The notes under the pieces are model-generated. The model had not been told where the DNA came from, made no database searches, and saw only the letters and a list, made by a program, of their open reading frames with translations. The translations under genes and the position numbers were made by a program. Of a stretch of DNA of 64,000 bases, positions 21,297 to 31,423 are shown in pieces. Position 1 is the stretch's first letter. Each line of letters starts with the position of its first letter. This DNA comes from Colwellia sp. Arc7-D (GTDB lineage: Bacteria > Pseudomonadota > Gammaproteobacteria > Enterobacterales > Alteromonadaceae): NCBI RefSeq assembly GCF_003061515.1, contig NZ_CP028924.1, forward strand, positions 62,001-126,000, given 5' to 3'.

Positions 21297-21375
21297 TTAC
21301 ACTATCAACCTTCTATTGTTGAAAACGTTAATACGCATGTGAAATTAATTGAGCCTCAGCACGTTCTTATTTAAT

Positions 21376-21441
21376 AACACCAAACGATCCCTTCGTGGTG
21401 TTGTTGTTTTTATAGGCCTCTATACAGAGGCCTTTTTTTTT
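21376..21441 (+). terminator. Double terminator after polA
   Basis: The first hairpin pairs AACACC with GGTGTT (21376-21402) before GTTGTTTTTA. The second, AGGCCTCT-ATAC-AGAGGCCT (21414-21433), is followed by at least eight T residues. Together they isolate polA from the downstream small RNA gene. Confidence 0.85.
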
Positions 21442-21551
21442 GCTTTTTTCATTTAAAGCCGAAACCAGCGCTAATTTAGTGTGACAGCATAAATAAACTT
21501 AATATTTCGTTATTAAATTACCTTTTTATGTAAAATAATTACAAAATGTAC

Positions 21552-21581
21552 TTTACATGCTTAGAGCTCTTACTCTATAAT
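21552..21581 (+). promoter_or_regulatory. Sigma-70 promoter of polA-linked small RNA
   Basis: TTTACA (21552-21557) and a perfect TATAAT (21576-21581) are separated by 18 bp. The twelve bases TTACTCTATAAT are identical in the promoter of the homologous RNA gene at 36122-36151 (minus). Confidence 0.8.
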
Positions 21582-21587
21582 CACCTT

Positions 21588-21682
21588 GTTCCCAAATTTA
21601 ACACTTGTTGTGATAATTTGCATTTTAAGCTTCCCCATATAGCTTTTGAGTCGATAACTTCGTTATCGGCTTTTTTTTTGTT
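21588..21682 (+). ncRNA. Predicted small RNA A, downstream of polA
   Basis: Predicted from a strong promoter (21552-21581) and a strong intrinsic terminator (stem GATAAC/GTTATC with flanking pairs at 21660-21680, then nine T). The RNA would be about 93 nt and has no open frame. Its core TGTTGTGATAATTT followed by AGCTTCCCC is shared with RNA B on the minus strand near 36.1 kb. AAGCT and AGCTT (about 21627-21646) can form a hairpin presenting TCCCCATAT in the loop, a likely pairing site for G-rich ribosome-binding regions. The position after polA is that of Spot 42 (spf) in other gammaproteobacteria, but I see no Spot 42 sequence similarity, so no symbol is given. Start and 3' end are inferred. 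Confidence 0.7.
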
Positions 21683-21837
21683 TAAAATTTGAGTGATATC
21701 ACTATTGAGGGCAGAAATGATAATAGGGGTTAATTTTGTGGTTTGTAATATTATTACAACAAAAGATTTAAACGAGTAGATAAGCCTGATTTTGACTAAA
21801 CATTCGCAGAACTATAACCAGAGCCAGCATCAGAGCT

Positions 21838-23298
21838 TTATTTAGTTTTATGAGAAAGCATAGTTAAGCACATGTTGAGATGGTCAACTAATGCCGAGCA
21901 GTGCTCAAAGTCGGTAAGTGAAATTTCTTTATCATGCTGAAAAACTTGTGCAGTAATAACACCTATAGGTGTTTGCCCCACTTTTATAGGGCAGATTATC
22001 ATCGAACCTTTAACAATGAACTCTGCAATTTCACCAGTAATATATTGATACCACTTAGCTTCTTGGCGATCTTTTATTAAAATAGCTTGGCCATTATCCA
22101 TGGCATAACTAAAAACGTTATTACTACGTCCGAGTGTAAATCTAACTTTTTTATTTACCAGTTGGCTAGTAATGTCATAGGTAAAACGTGACTTTATAGC
22201 CTTTTTATCGTCAACAACTAAAAAGAAGCTGCAATGTTCAAAAGCAAATATTTTTGACATAGCCTGTAAAGTCAACCGAATGAATTCTGTTAAATCGGTC
22301 GATGACTTAATTAATTTATTAAGCGCTATATACGTGCTGAGAATATTAATCTCTTTATCTGGATTCGGTCTTAAAACTTGGTATTTATTACCCTTGAAAT
22401 CGATGTCTTTTGGCAATGGTTTAATGTGTTTTATTAATGCTGTAGCACCGTAAGAGGTTAATAAATCATTCGCTTTTTCACGCATATGTTCAATTTTTAG
22501 CACCAACTGGCGAACACTTAAACCCGTTAACTTCGCTATGTCAGCAAGAAGTTGTTGAAACTCTTCTGCACTACCGCTTGGATTTGCAATCGTGTTACTG
22601 AGCTTGTCGGCAAAATATATTATTTGAACTTCAATAGTTCTACTTTTAGGCTTGTCTAACGCCTTTAGAAGTAAATCACTTAAGCTCCATGTTTTGACTA
22701 ACTCAGTACTAAGTTGCGAAAAATCACAGCCAATTTCACTGATACACTTTTGCCTAAAGCTTTCTGTGGTCATATCATCGTATGCAATTAATTTTTCAGC
22801 AGACTCTCCACCCACTATCCAAAAGGCTGTTTCACCAATACGATAAAGCATGGCGGCTAAATAAAGTTCTTCTTGAGTGTCTTCAGCATATTGTGGAGCC
22901 ATCATTTTTGCTAGCAAACCCGAATAAAAGGAGCTAGCCATTGATTGTGTTAATTGGTGATAAACCGCAGGGTTAAGTTCTTTATTTGCTAAAAGTCCTT
23001 CGACTAATTTAGAAGTAAGACAAATGTTTTTTACTGCTCTAATGCCTAATATTACCGAAGCACGAGATACCGTGTTGACCTTGTTAACACTGAAGTGTTG
23101 TACGTTGTTGGCCACTTTTAGTAGGCATGATGAAAGAGATTGGTCGTGTAAAATTGCCTGACTTAATTTAGGTAAAGACGATTTGTCGTCATTATTAAAT
23201 TTATCCAGCATTTTGGCGGTAGAGGTAATTGCAGGTAATTCACTTTTAGCAATAATATCAACCCAGTGCTCAATTGAGGTATGCGGTGCGTCTTTCAT
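21838..23298 (-). CDS. HDOD domain protein with C-terminal GAF-like domain
   Basis: A predicted cytoplasmic signalling protein. Residues about 15-220 form an HDOD domain (LPKLSQAILHDQSLSSCLLKVANN is its typical start); HDOD proteins keep the HD fold but lack phosphohydrolase metal ligands and act in regulatory pathways. Residues about 320-480 resemble a GAF sensor domain (FEHCSFFLVVDDKKAI, and GSMIICPIKVGQTPIGVI). No catalytic output domain follows. It stands alone with a long 5' gap, divergent from the M16 peptidase gene. Confidence 0.82.
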   Translation of the reverse strand: MKDAPHTSIEHWVDIIAKSELPAITSTAKMLDKFNNDDKSSLPKLSQAILHDQSLSSCLLKVANNVQHFSVNKVNTVSRASVILGIRAVKNICLTSKLVEGLLANKELNPAVYHQLTQSMASSFYSGLLAKMMAPQYAEDTQEELYLAAMLYRIGETAFWIVGGESAEKLIAYDDMTTESFRQKCISEIGCDFSQLSTELVKTWSLSDLLLKALDKPKSRTIEVQIIYFADKLSNTIANPSGSAEEFQQLLADIAKLTGLSVRQLVLKIEHMREKANDLLTSYGATALIKHIKPLPKDIDFKGNKYQVLRPNPDKEINILSTYIALNKLIKSSTDLTEFIRLTLQAMSKIFAFEHCSFFLVVDDKKAIKSRFTYDITSQLVNKKVRFTLGRSNNVFSYAMDNGQAILIKDRQEAKWYQYITGEIAEFIVKGSMIICPIKVGQTPIGVITAQVFQHDKEISLTDFEHCSALVDHLNMCLTMLSHKTK

Positions 23299-23621
23299 CT
23301 ATTTGCTCCGAGCGTATTATTTCTGCTCAACTTAAAGCCATTTTAACGAGCGTAACACATTTTATAAGAAAGTAACTTATAACCCATCAGGCATTTATGG
23401 TTTAAAGGTTTTCGTTATGTGCTTTTATGCGCATGTGATTGTTAACCAGTTTTTAGCTATTTGATACGGCAGAAAATTGTGAAATAGCTTAATTACTGAA
23501 CTTGGCTGTAGAATATTGTTACATTTATAATGCGATATCGGTGCTAATCTATTGTACTTATTATCTATTTAGTTAGTATTGGATTAGCTAAGTATAATTG
23601 ATGTATATAAAGGGGAATATT

Positions 23622-26471
23622 TTGAGTAAATGGATGCTACCGGTGTTATTAGCGGGTTTAACGGCATGTGAAAATACCAAACAAACAGAGTTTGCAGAAT
23701 CAGCAATAACGGTTTCTGGCGTAACGTTTGTTGAGCGTGTTGAAAGTAAAGCAGGTAAAACGGTAATCCCTTATCAAAAGTATGTCCTTGAAAACGGCTT
23801 AACGCTCGTGTTGCATCAAGATAAGTCTGATCCTCTTGTACACGTTGATATGACCTACCATGTAGGTTCGGGCCGAGAAGATATTGGCAAGTCAGGTTTC
23901 GCACACTTTTTTGAGCATATGATGTTTCAAGGTTCAGAAAATGTCGCAGATGATGAACACTTTAAAATAGTGACAGAATCTGGCGGTACCATGAACGGTA
24001 CCACTAATAGCGACCGCACGAATTACTTTCAAACGGTGCCAGCTAGCCAACTCGAAAAAATGTTGTGGCTTGAAGCTGACCGCATGGGGTTTCTAGTTGA
24101 TGCAGTAACTCAAGAAAAGTTTGAAATACAACGTGAAACGGTAAAAAACGAACGAGGTCAAAGCTACGAAAACCGTCCGTATGGATTATTACGAGAGCGC
24201 GTTGCTGAAGCTATGTATCCTGTTGGTCATCCGTATTCTTGGCAAACAATAGGCTATATTGAAGATTTAAATCGTGTAAACGTTAATGACTTAAAAGCCT
24301 TTTTCTTACGTTGGTACGGTCCAAATAATGCCACTTTAACCATAGGCGGCGATTTAGATGTTGCTGAAACCTTAGCGATGGTGAATAAATACTTTGGCAG
24401 CATTCCACGTGGCCCTGAAGTTAACATGCCAGCAAAACCACAATTTACCATTGACGCTGATCGCTATATTTCAATGGAAGATAATGTGCACCTGCCTTTA
24501 GTGTATATGTCTTATCCAACGGTGAGCGTTAGGCATAAAGATGAAGCTGCATTAGATTTATTGTCGAGCATTTTAGGCGGTGGAAAAACCTCATTACTGT
24601 ATAAGAATTTGGTCAAAAATCAGTTAGCGGTTCAAGCATCAGTTAGCCATCCTTGTGCTGAACTCGCGTGTACTTTTAATCTTTTAGCTTTACCGCATCC
24701 GGCTTCAGGTAAAACCTTAACCGATATGGAAAAAGTCATTCGTGACACGTTACTTGAATTCGAAGCCCGTGGTGTTGAAGACGACGACTTAATTAAAGCC
24801 AAAGCTGAAATGGAAGCTGGTTTTATTTTTGGGTTACAAAGTGTTGCCGGCAAAGTAAGCCAACTAGCAGCGAACGAAACCTTCAAAGGTAATCCAAACT
24901 ATATTGAACAAGACATCACCCGTTATGCCAATGTAACTAAAGCTGATGTTATGCGTGTTTATAAAAAATATATTAAAAATAAACATGGCGTGATCATGAG
25001 CATAGTGCCCAAAGGACAAAAGGCATTAGTTGCCGCCCAAGACAACTTTACACCTGCTGCGCGTGTTATTCCTGAGCTGACTGTTACCTCCGATACCGAT
25101 CTACACGTGCGTAAAGCGACAGATAATTTTGACCGTAGCCTAATGCCAGTTACCGGTGCCAATAAAGCGGTTGATGTACCACAAATGTGGCGAGAAACTT
25201 TTGCAAACGGTATTAAGGTGTTGGCAACGCAAAGTAGTGAAACACCTACAACGTCAATGTTGATTAAAATCCCTGCGGGCCATTACTTTGAGCATAAAGA
25301 CAAAGCCGGTACGGCAGCACTTTTAGCGGCAATGTTAAACGAGTCAACTACTCAGCACAGCGCTGAAGATATGAGTAAAGCCTTACAAAAGCTTGGTTCT
25401 TCGGTAAGTATCTCAGCGGGTAATCAGTATTTGTCGGTTAATATAAATGCCTTAACTAAGCACATTGATGCCACACTCGCGTTAGTTTATGAAAAACTTA
25501 CCAAACCAGCGTTCTTGCCAAGTGAGTTTGACCGTAATAAAAACAACGCTATTCAAGGGGCAATTAACGGTAAAAAAGATGCAGGTTATTTAGCTTCAAA
25601 TGCATATCGCCAATTACTTCATGCGAACAACATTGCTGCAACCTCTAGTAATGGCTCAGAAGCCTCATTAGCGAATATTCAATTAGATGATATTAAAGCA
25701 CTTTATCAACAACAATTTAAAGCTAAAGGCAGTGAAATAATACTGGTATCAGATTTAGATAAAAATAGTGTCTTGGAATCATTAAGTATATTTAAGCCAC
25801 TAACCGGTGAAGGAAAGTCGCTGTTATTAAACTTACCTGAATCTAAGGCAAAGCGAGGCGTTATATATTTAGTCAATAAAGATAACGCAGCGCAATCGGC
25901 CATTCGCATTGGTAAGCGGTCACTTACTCAAGACGTTACCGGTGAATACTATCGTGCTTATCTGATGAACTTTCCGTTAGGCGGAGCATTCAATAGTCGC
26001 ATCAACTTAAATTTACGTGAAGATAAAGGCTATACCTATGGCGCACGGTCTTACTTTTATGGCGATAAATTTTCTGGAACATTTACCGCTAGCGCCGAAG
26101 TACGTGCAGACGTAACCGATAAATCGATTGTTGAGTTTGTTACAGAGATCAAACGCTACGCTGAACAAGGTATAAGTGATGAAGAGTTAGCCTTTATGCG
26201 TAATGCGATTAATCAACAGGATGCCTTAAAGTATGAAACCCCTGGCCGTAAATTAGGATTTTTAGCGCAAATTTTAGAACATGGCTTAACGGCTGATTTT
26301 GTGAAAGAGCGTAATAATATTGTCGCGAACATTAGCAAAGCAGAGATTAATGCCTTAGCGAAAAAACACTTAAACTTAAGTGAAATGTTAATGGTAGTCG
26401 TGGGCGATGCTAAAACATTAAAACCGCAACTAGAAGCGTTAGGCTACCAAGTCATTAATTATGAAATTTAG
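23622..26471 (+). CDS. M16 family zinc peptidase lipoprotein (pitrilysin/insulinase type)
   Basis: A two-repeat M16 peptidase anchored as a lipoprotein. The N-terminal half carries the inverted zinc motif HFFEHMMFQGS (HxxEH) and the downstream Glu in RETVKNERGQSYENRPYG; the C-terminal half lacks HxxEH and is the inactive partner domain with REDKGYTYGARSYF. The start is set at TTG 23622, since AAGGGGA precedes it by 5-6 bases and gives MSKWMLPVLLAGLTAC, a good lipoprotein signal; an in-frame ATG at 23601 would add seven residues and lacks that spacing. Length of 949 residues is normal for the two-domain form. A strong terminator follows at 26513-26537. Confidence 0.9.
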   Translation: MSKWMLPVLLAGLTACENTKQTEFAESAITVSGVTFVERVESKAGKTVIPYQKYVLENGLTLVLHQDKSDPLVHVDMTYHVGSGREDIGKSGFAHFFEHMMFQGSENVADDEHFKIVTESGGTMNGTTNSDRTNYFQTVPASQLEKMLWLEADRMGFLVDAVTQEKFEIQRETVKNERGQSYENRPYGLLRERVAEAMYPVGHPYSWQTIGYIEDLNRVNVNDLKAFFLRWYGPNNATLTIGGDLDVAETLAMVNKYFGSIPRGPEVNMPAKPQFTIDADRYISMEDNVHLPLVYMSYPTVSVRHKDEAALDLLSSILGGGKTSLLYKNLVKNQLAVQASVSHPCAELACTFNLLALPHPASGKTLTDMEKVIRDTLLEFEARGVEDDDLIKAKAEMEAGFIFGLQSVAGKVSQLAANETFKGNPNYIEQDITRYANVTKADVMRVYKKYIKNKHGVIMSIVPKGQKALVAAQDNFTPAARVIPELTVTSDTDLHVRKATDNFDRSLMPVTGANKAVDVPQMWRETFANGIKVLATQSSETPTTSMLIKIPAGHYFEHKDKAGTAALLAAMLNESTTQHSAEDMSKALQKLGSSVSISAGNQYLSVNINALTKHIDATLALVYEKLTKPAFLPSEFDRNKNNAIQGAINGKKDAGYLASNAYRQLLHANNIAATSSNGSEASLANIQLDDIKALYQQQFKAKGSEIILVSDLDKNSVLESLSIFKPLTGEGKSLLLNLPESKAKRGVIYLVNKDNAAQSAIRIGKRSLTQDVTGEYYRAYLMNFPLGGAFNSRINLNLREDKGYTYGARSYFYGDKFSGTFTASAEVRADVTDKSIVEFVTEIKRYAEQGISDEELAFMRNAINQQDALKYETPGRKLGFLAQILEHGLTADFVKERNNIVANISKAEINALAKKHLNLSEMLMVVVGDAKTLKPQLEALGYQVINYEI

Positions 26472-26512
26472 TTTAATTTATTTCAACTAGCTCAGCGTTT
26501 TGTATAAATCGA

Positions 26513-26537
26513 CGGCTGCCGATTGGCAGCCGTTTTT
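26513..26537 (+). terminator. Rho-independent terminator after M16 peptidase gene
   Basis: CGGCTGCC-GATT-GGCAGCCG, a perfect 8-bp GC-rich stem, followed by five T residues, 41 bp after the stop codon. Confidence 0.92.
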
Positions 26538-26792
26538 ACATGATGATTTATTGTCTGAATTCTGAACAGCCCAATCAAAAGCTACATTTGCACTAGCAGC
26601 ACTCCAAGAAGACTAAATGCTTGCTCAGGATAAAATATCCTAAACTACTATCACATCACTTCATATAACTTAACTACAAGAAGCTATTTAATTGATGATA
26701 GCTAGCTAGCTAGCTTAATTCATTTGTTGATTTATCATTTAATTATCGTATTCTGATTAAATATAGATATTCGTTCATTTGCAGAGGCTGTT

Positions 26793-26963
26793 TTGAAAAA
26801 AATTGCACAAGGTTTTTTATTTTTTTATGTACTTTTTAGTCTATCAGGCTGTGTTGCGGTTACTGTTGTGTCAGCGGCGGTCAGTGTAACTACAACCGTT
26901 GTGGGTGGCGCTGTCGATGTTGTCGACACAGTTACCCCTGATATTATTGATGACGAAGAGTAA
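26793..26963 (+). CDS. Small lipoprotein (56 residues)
   Basis: A short gene starting at TTG with GAGG 6 bases upstream. The product begins MKKIAQGFLFFYVLFSLSGC, a clear lipoprotein signal with lipobox LSGC, followed by a Val/Ala/Thr-rich segment and an acidic tail DIIDDEE. It resembles the short lipoproteins with C-V-A-V-T-V-V starts found next to various genes in marine gammaproteobacteria; I cannot name a function. The gap from 26964 to 27309 holds nothing I can identify. Confidence 0.72.
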   Translation: MKKIAQGFLFFYVLFSLSGCVAVTVVSAAVSVTTTVVGGAVDVVDTVTPDIIDDEE

Positions 26964-27308
26964 CTAACAGACGACGATAATAACGACAGAGATTTTGTGA
27001 CTTAGTTGCTGTTAAAAAATTCAGACGTATAGATTTGAATATGCTTATCTTAATGATTGAAGTATGCTGATTCATTCTTTCCTTTCTACTTCAGTGGCTC
27101 TCTAATTGTTCACTTACCTCATTTAAGCCTAACTTAAATCCAACTTAACCTCAGCTAAAAATATAAACATAGCTAAACGCAATTAACGTACATCAAGTAC
27201 CTTTAAAGGGCTTTTGTGTTGTAGTGGTTGCAGGGAAAAATGTGTAAGTAAATTGATTTGATTAACTTACTTTAACTAAGCTAAAAACTAAGCTGAGCCA
27301 AAAAACAA

Positions 27309-27340
27309 TAGCGTTGTCAGTCTTGGCACTGACAACGCTG
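27309..27340 (-). terminator. Terminator of the S10 carboxypeptidase gene
   Basis: On the minus strand AGCGTTGTCAG and CTGACAACGCT form a perfect 11-bp stem with an 8-base loop, followed by ATTGTTTTTTGG. Confidence 0.85.
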
Positions 27341-27366
27341 ATTAATAAACCCAGTACTGTTTCAGT

Positions 27367-28890
27367 TTAAGGCTTGCTTTGATATTTCGCTGGTGTGGTT
27401 TTATTGGGTAAAGTTGCTTTTAAAAACTCACGAATATCTTGATTCGATGCTTCTAAATCTTGATAGCGTAAATACATCATGTGGCCACTTTTATAGCCTT
27501 TAAATGAAAGTCTGTCTTTCATTTTACCGCTTGGGTCGAGTTGCGATAAGGTATATTTAGCATCAAAATAATTAGTCGCCCCGTCGTAATAGCCCGATTG
27601 AATCATAACGTTTAAATACGGGTTTTGCGCCATGGCTAAACGTAAGTTTTTACCGGTATTATTGTTAGTTCTATCCCACGGGTGCACATTACCAAACATA
27701 TTATATTTAAGATCAGTTTTATAATTAAGCTCTTCACGTAAGTAGTAATTAATCGCAGGTGTAAAACTGTGCAACCAAGAGGTTAGCTCGGCGTTGTAAT
27801 CAGGTCGACTGCCAGTCACTTTTTCATCAATACCTAAATAACGTGAATCTAAACGGCCGACAGTTTGTTCGCGGTTACGCAGTATTTCTTTCCAAAAGTA
27901 AGAGGCTTCAATATCTAAATTATTACGCAGTACTTCTTGTAACGACAAGCCAGAATATCGAGCTACTTGTTTAGCGATGCGTAGTTTTTCATCTGCTGCA
28001 ATAAAGCCACCTTTTGCAAGTGCAGGTAGGTATTGCTCAAGCGTGAACTTTTCAATTTCAGGTAATATTTCTAATAAGTCTTTATTTTGCAGGTCATCAG
28101 CCAGTGCTTTGTGATACCAGGCTGTTGCTGCGAAATAAGGTAAGCGGTTAGCTGATTTAACCGGTCCTTCACGTTTAATACCAATATCAGTAGGAGACAC
28201 TAAAATAACGCCGTTTAGATACATCCACTGTCGAGACTGTAATTCTAACGCTAAGCCTGAAACACGTGTTGTTCCGTAACTCTCACCAATAAGATACTTA
28301 GGTGACTGCCAGCGGTTATTGCGAGTAACAAAGGTATTAACCCAATCAGCTAAGTACTTAACATCAGCATTTACGCCAAAGAACATTTCTTTTTGCTCAG
28401 CCTTTGATGGCATTTTGCCTTCTTTATTGGGTAAAACTCGTGAATAGCCTGTATTAACAGGGTTAACAAATACGATGTCAGCAGTATCTAAAATTGAAAA
28501 CTCATTGGTTTTTACGCCGTAAGGTTGTAATGGAAAGCCTTCGCTATCTACATTTAGCACTTTAGGACCGGTATAAGCGACATGCATCCAAACAGAAGCA
28601 GAGCCAGGGCCGCCGTTAAAAGATATAAGTAAAGGACGAGCGGCTTTATCTTTTACTTTTGAACGTTGGTAATAGGTATAAAAAAGGCTGGCAATCGGGT
28701 TACCTTCTTCATCCCAAACTGGCTGTGTACCGGTGGTTGCGGTGTAATCAAACTTTTTACCATTAACTTTTGTGCTATGGCTACTGGTTTTGCTTTCATC
28801 AATAACAATTTTGCGCTCAAACTCTGCGTTTGCTATCGGCGATAACAATAAGAGTAAAGCTGTTAAGGTTATAAAGTGTCGACTTGTCAT
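27367..28890 (-). CDS. S10 family serine carboxypeptidase-like protein
   Basis: A secreted or periplasmic serine carboxypeptidase of family S10. A signal peptide (about 1-22, ending IANA) is followed by the oxyanion block FNGGPGSASVW and the nucleophile motif GESYGTTR near residue 198, in place of the eukaryotic GESYAG. The catalytic Asp probably lies in IQSGYYDGATNY and the His in KSGHMMYLR near the C-terminus. Length of 507 residues is normal. It stands alone. The natural substrate is unknown. Confidence 0.9.
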   Translation of the reverse strand: MTSRHFITLTALLLLLSPIANAEFERKIVIDESKTSSHSTKVNGKKFDYTATTGTQPVWDEEGNPIASLFYTYYQRSKVKDKAARPLLISFNGGPGSASVWMHVAYTGPKVLNVDSEGFPLQPYGVKTNEFSILDTADIVFVNPVNTGYSRVLPNKEGKMPSKAEQKEMFFGVNADVKYLADWVNTFVTRNNRWQSPKYLIGESYGTTRVSGLALELQSRQWMYLNGVILVSPTDIGIKREGPVKSANRLPYFAATAWYHKALADDLQNKDLLEILPEIEKFTLEQYLPALAKGGFIAADEKLRIAKQVARYSGLSLQEVLRNNLDIEASYFWKEILRNREQTVGRLDSRYLGIDEKVTGSRPDYNAELTSWLHSFTPAINYYLREELNYKTDLKYNMFGNVHPWDRTNNNTGKNLRLAMAQNPYLNVMIQSGYYDGATNYFDAKYTLSQLDPSGKMKDRLSFKGYKSGHMMYLRYQDLEASNQDIREFLKATLPNKTTPAKYQSKP

Positions 28891-29052
28891 CAGAATATTC
28901 CCAATGTTAGGTGTGTTTTGCTGTATGTATATTGAGCCTACGACAGCAAAAAGAAAAAGTCATATTTAAAAGTTAGAACGAGTAATTATAGCGATTAACA
29001 ACCGTTAACCTGATGAACAAACACTTAAATGCCTCGTTCTAAAAAGGATGGT

Positions 29053-29634
29053 TTAATGTTCGCAACGATTGAGATAAACAATAATTAAATGCTCGCCGGT
29101 TATAGCAACATTATTTGCTTCTAGGTCGGTTATTTTAATTAAATGCTGGCAAGGTAAGGTGATAACTTCCTGTGTGCTTTTAATGGACAGCGTAGCGTCT
29201 TTAAATAGACTGTAGATAAAACATAAGTCGCTTTTTTCTAGCATATGCTTGGTTATATTTTTTTGACAACTGACGTTAGTATTAAACGCTGAGGTACGGG
29301 CAATAATATTAAAGTCAGTTATTTCATTGGTATGTAAGTTGCCAACGGTTTTATTGCCACCATCAAACGTGGCAACATCGAGTAAATTTTTTAGTCGATC
29401 AATTTTGTTATCGTTGTGCTGTAAGTTAATGCCATCGCCGTCAATTAAAATTAAGTTGCGAGTATAGCCAGAGAAATTTGAAAAAATACCGTCTTCTACT
29501 ACGCTTGCCATACTTAAACGCCAGTCAAAATTATCTAAAGTTCCACCAGGGTTTATCGCCATTTCAACCGTTTCGCCTTTACCGTTTTTCCAAGGTACGG
29601 TTTTAAATTGTGAAGGTTGAATAATGTCGATCAT
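29053..29634 (-). CDS. HutD/Ves family protein
   Basis: A cupin-fold protein of the HutD (DUF886) family. The start motif PWKNGKGETVEMAINP followed by FDWRLSMASV is the family signature. HutD is usually linked to histidine utilisation, where a regulatory role has been suggested, but no hut gene is near, so its role here is open. Two candidate ATGs exist; the second (29634) is used because AGG lies 9 bases before it, while the first (29643) has AGG only one base away. Length 193 residues. Confidence 0.85.
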   Translation of the reverse strand: MIDIIQPSQFKTVPWKNGKGETVEMAINPGGTLDNFDWRLSMASVVEDGIFSNFSGYTRNLILIDGDGINLQHNDNKIDRLKNLLDVATFDGGNKTVGNLHTNEITDFNIIARTSAFNTNVSCQKNITKHMLEKSDLCFIYSLFKDATLSIKSTQEVITLPCQHLIKITDLEANNVAITGEHLIIVYLNRCEH

Positions 29635-29869
29635 ATGAGGCATCCTGAATAAAAAAGCGAATAAAAACGTGTGTCGATAATAGCGCGAAATTGCTTAATA
29701 TGCCTGCGATAAGTCATGTTTAATAGCGACTATTTTCGCTAAAGACATAACTTGTTACGTATTGTATAAACTTATAACAAAAAATTAATTGCCTAACAAA
29801 AGTCGCATTGATAGCATGCGCACTTTCCAATTTGATTTAATTTTTGTTTAATAATAAAAGGATATTATT

Positions 29870-30364
29870 GTGTTTAAAAAATCACTCATTGTACTTTCTT
29901 TAGTTGTATTACCTTTAACTGCCTCTGCTAACTGGTCGGCGGGTGCTGGCTATGCAAACTTATCAGATGACGACCTTTCTTTAGGTGTTATCTTTGGCTC
30001 AGTTGCTTATGAATTTGCTCAAGAGGGCAGTAAGTTATCTTTTATACCTGAATTACGTTTAGGTACGGGGATTTCTGACGATAATATGGGCGGTATTAAG
30101 CTTGAAGTTGAAAGGTTCGCAACACTTTCTGTTCGTGGTCAGTATAACTTCGATAATGGCTTTTATGCTTATGCCATGCCTTCTTACGCTAATATAGATG
30201 CGAAGGCTACTTTCAGCGGTAATAGCTACAGCGACGACGAATGGGAGTTTGGTTTTGGTGCTGGTGTAGGTAAAAAACTGAACGAAAAAACCAGTGTTGA
30301 AGCTTCATTTGAAAATTACGACGGACTAGATGTTTTCACTGTTGGCTTTAAATACGCTTTTTAG
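29870..30364 (+). CDS. Outer-membrane beta-barrel protein (about 160 residues)
   Basis: A signal peptide ending TASA is followed by amphipathic beta-strand repeats and a C-terminal aromatic end (VFTVGFKYAF), as in small 8-stranded outer-membrane barrels. Start is GTG at 29870 with AAGGA 8 bases upstream. No pore or ligand function can be assigned. It has its own terminator at 30392-30418. Confidence 0.8.
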   Translation: MFKKSLIVLSLVVLPLTASANWSAGAGYANLSDDDLSLGVIFGSVAYEFAQEGSKLSFIPELRLGTGISDDNMGGIKLEVERFATLSVRGQYNFDNGFYAYAMPSYANIDAKATFSGNSYSDDEWEFGFGAGVGKKLNEKTSVEASFENYDGLDVFTVGFKYAF

Positions 30365-30391
30365 GTTTTTAAACTCTACTTGATTACTGAA

Positions 30392-30418
30392 AAGGGAAGC
30401 CATAGCGCTTCCCTTTTT
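30392..30418 (+). terminator. Rho-independent terminator after barrel gene
   Basis: AAGGGAAGC and GCTTCCCTT form a 9-bp stem with a 6-base loop, followed by TTTAT. Confidence 0.85.
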
Positions 30419-30583
30419 ATATGCCTAACGTAAATAACTATATATTTATTGGCATTACATTCAACGGCTAAAATCAACCAACCTAAAACATATGTAATGA
30501 AAGCGCTTTGAGCGTTAATAACCTTAAAATTCTCAGAGCTAGCTTACCAATGTAACCTAAGCCATTTTTAAAAAAGCCAAGAT

Positions 30584-30609
30584 CAAAAAAGCAGTGATAA
30601 ACACTGCTT
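30584..30609 (-). terminator. Terminator of the cytochrome c4 gene
   Basis: On the minus strand AAGCAGTG-TTTAT-CACTGCTT is followed by a T-run (30584-30590), 40 bp past the stop codon. Confidence 0.85.
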
Positions 30610-30648
30610 AATTTATACGTTTAAGTGCGAATTAATTCGCAAACGCTA

Positions 30649-31269
30649 TTACTTCAAAGACGACATATACTGCGATAGCGCAGCAATTTCATCATCAGTT
30701 AAATTCGCCGCAACACCTTGCATCATGCCGTTAAGATCATTATTACGTGAGCCATTACGAAATTTTTCTAATTGAATTTTTAAGTAAGCAGCATTTTGGC
30801 TAGCTAGAGCAGGGAAGCCAGCACTTGGCATGCCTTTACCGTTAATACCATGACAAGCAACACATGCAGTAACTTCCATTTCTGCGTTGCCGCCTAAGTA
30901 AAGTTTTTTACCTAATGCTTCTGCCTTGCCAGTACCTGCGGTTATTTTTTGGCTAGCATAAAATGCAGCAACGTCGGCCATATCTTGTTCACTAAGTGCC
31001 ATCGCCATGCCACCCATTACTGGGTCAACACGACCAGATTTACCACCTGAGGTCATGCCTTGTTTAAATTCAACTAGCTGTTTTACTAAGTAACTAGCGC
31101 TTTGGCCTGCTAATTTAGGGTACATAGGTACAAGGCTATTGCCGTCAGAACCATGACAAGCAGCACACATTGCTGATTTGTTTTTACCTGCTTCAGCGTT
31201 ACCTTCCGCTGCATTGGCGGTAATGACTGCACTTAATCCTAATAAAATAGTAATGATAAATTTTTTCAT
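30649..31269 (-). CDS. Dihaem cytochrome c4
   Basis: A periplasmic electron carrier between the bc1 complex and terminal oxidases. The signal peptide (about 1-20, ending ANA) is followed by two class I cytochrome c domains with haem sites CAACHGSDG (near 35) and CVACHGING (near 137). Axial Met candidates lie in MGGMAMAL and MMQGVAANL. The 206-residue length is normal for c4. A second, doubled c4-type gene lies just upstream in the same direction, with engB divergent beyond it; c4 beside engB is a frequent arrangement in gammaproteobacteria. Confidence 0.93.
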   Translation of the reverse strand: MKKFIITILLGLSAVITANAAEGNAEAGKNKSAMCAACHGSDGNSLVPMYPKLAGQSASYLVKQLVEFKQGMTSGGKSGRVDPVMGGMAMALSEQDMADVAAFYASQKITAGTGKAEALGKKLYLGGNAEMEVTACVACHGINGKGMPSAGFPALASQNAAYLKIQLEKFRNGSRNNDLNGMMQGVAANLTDDEIAALSQYMSSLK

Positions 31270-31423
31270 TGGTTTAGTCTCTGCTTGTCGTAAACACGAT
31301 AAAGGTTTACGGCTAAAATTTGTTAAGGTATTGCTTCTGCATTCTACACGAATTTAATGATTGTGAAATAATGAGGTGAAAAAAATCAATTAAATGTCTC
31401 ATAACTCACCGTATAAAAACAAA

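Noticed and set aside
21588..21682. Naming the polA-linked RNA as Spot 42 (spf)
   Set aside because: The position fits, but I see no similarity to the known Spot 42 sequence, while there is clear similarity to RNA B in this window.
21745..21765. Third copy of the small RNA core on the minus strand (TGTTGTAATAAT)
   Set aside because: Twelve bases match, but there is no promoter, no AGCTTCCCC and no terminator; probably chance in AT-rich DNA.
26695..26716. AGCT tandem repeat
   Set aside because: Only about four units of a self-complementary tetramer; no context suggests function.
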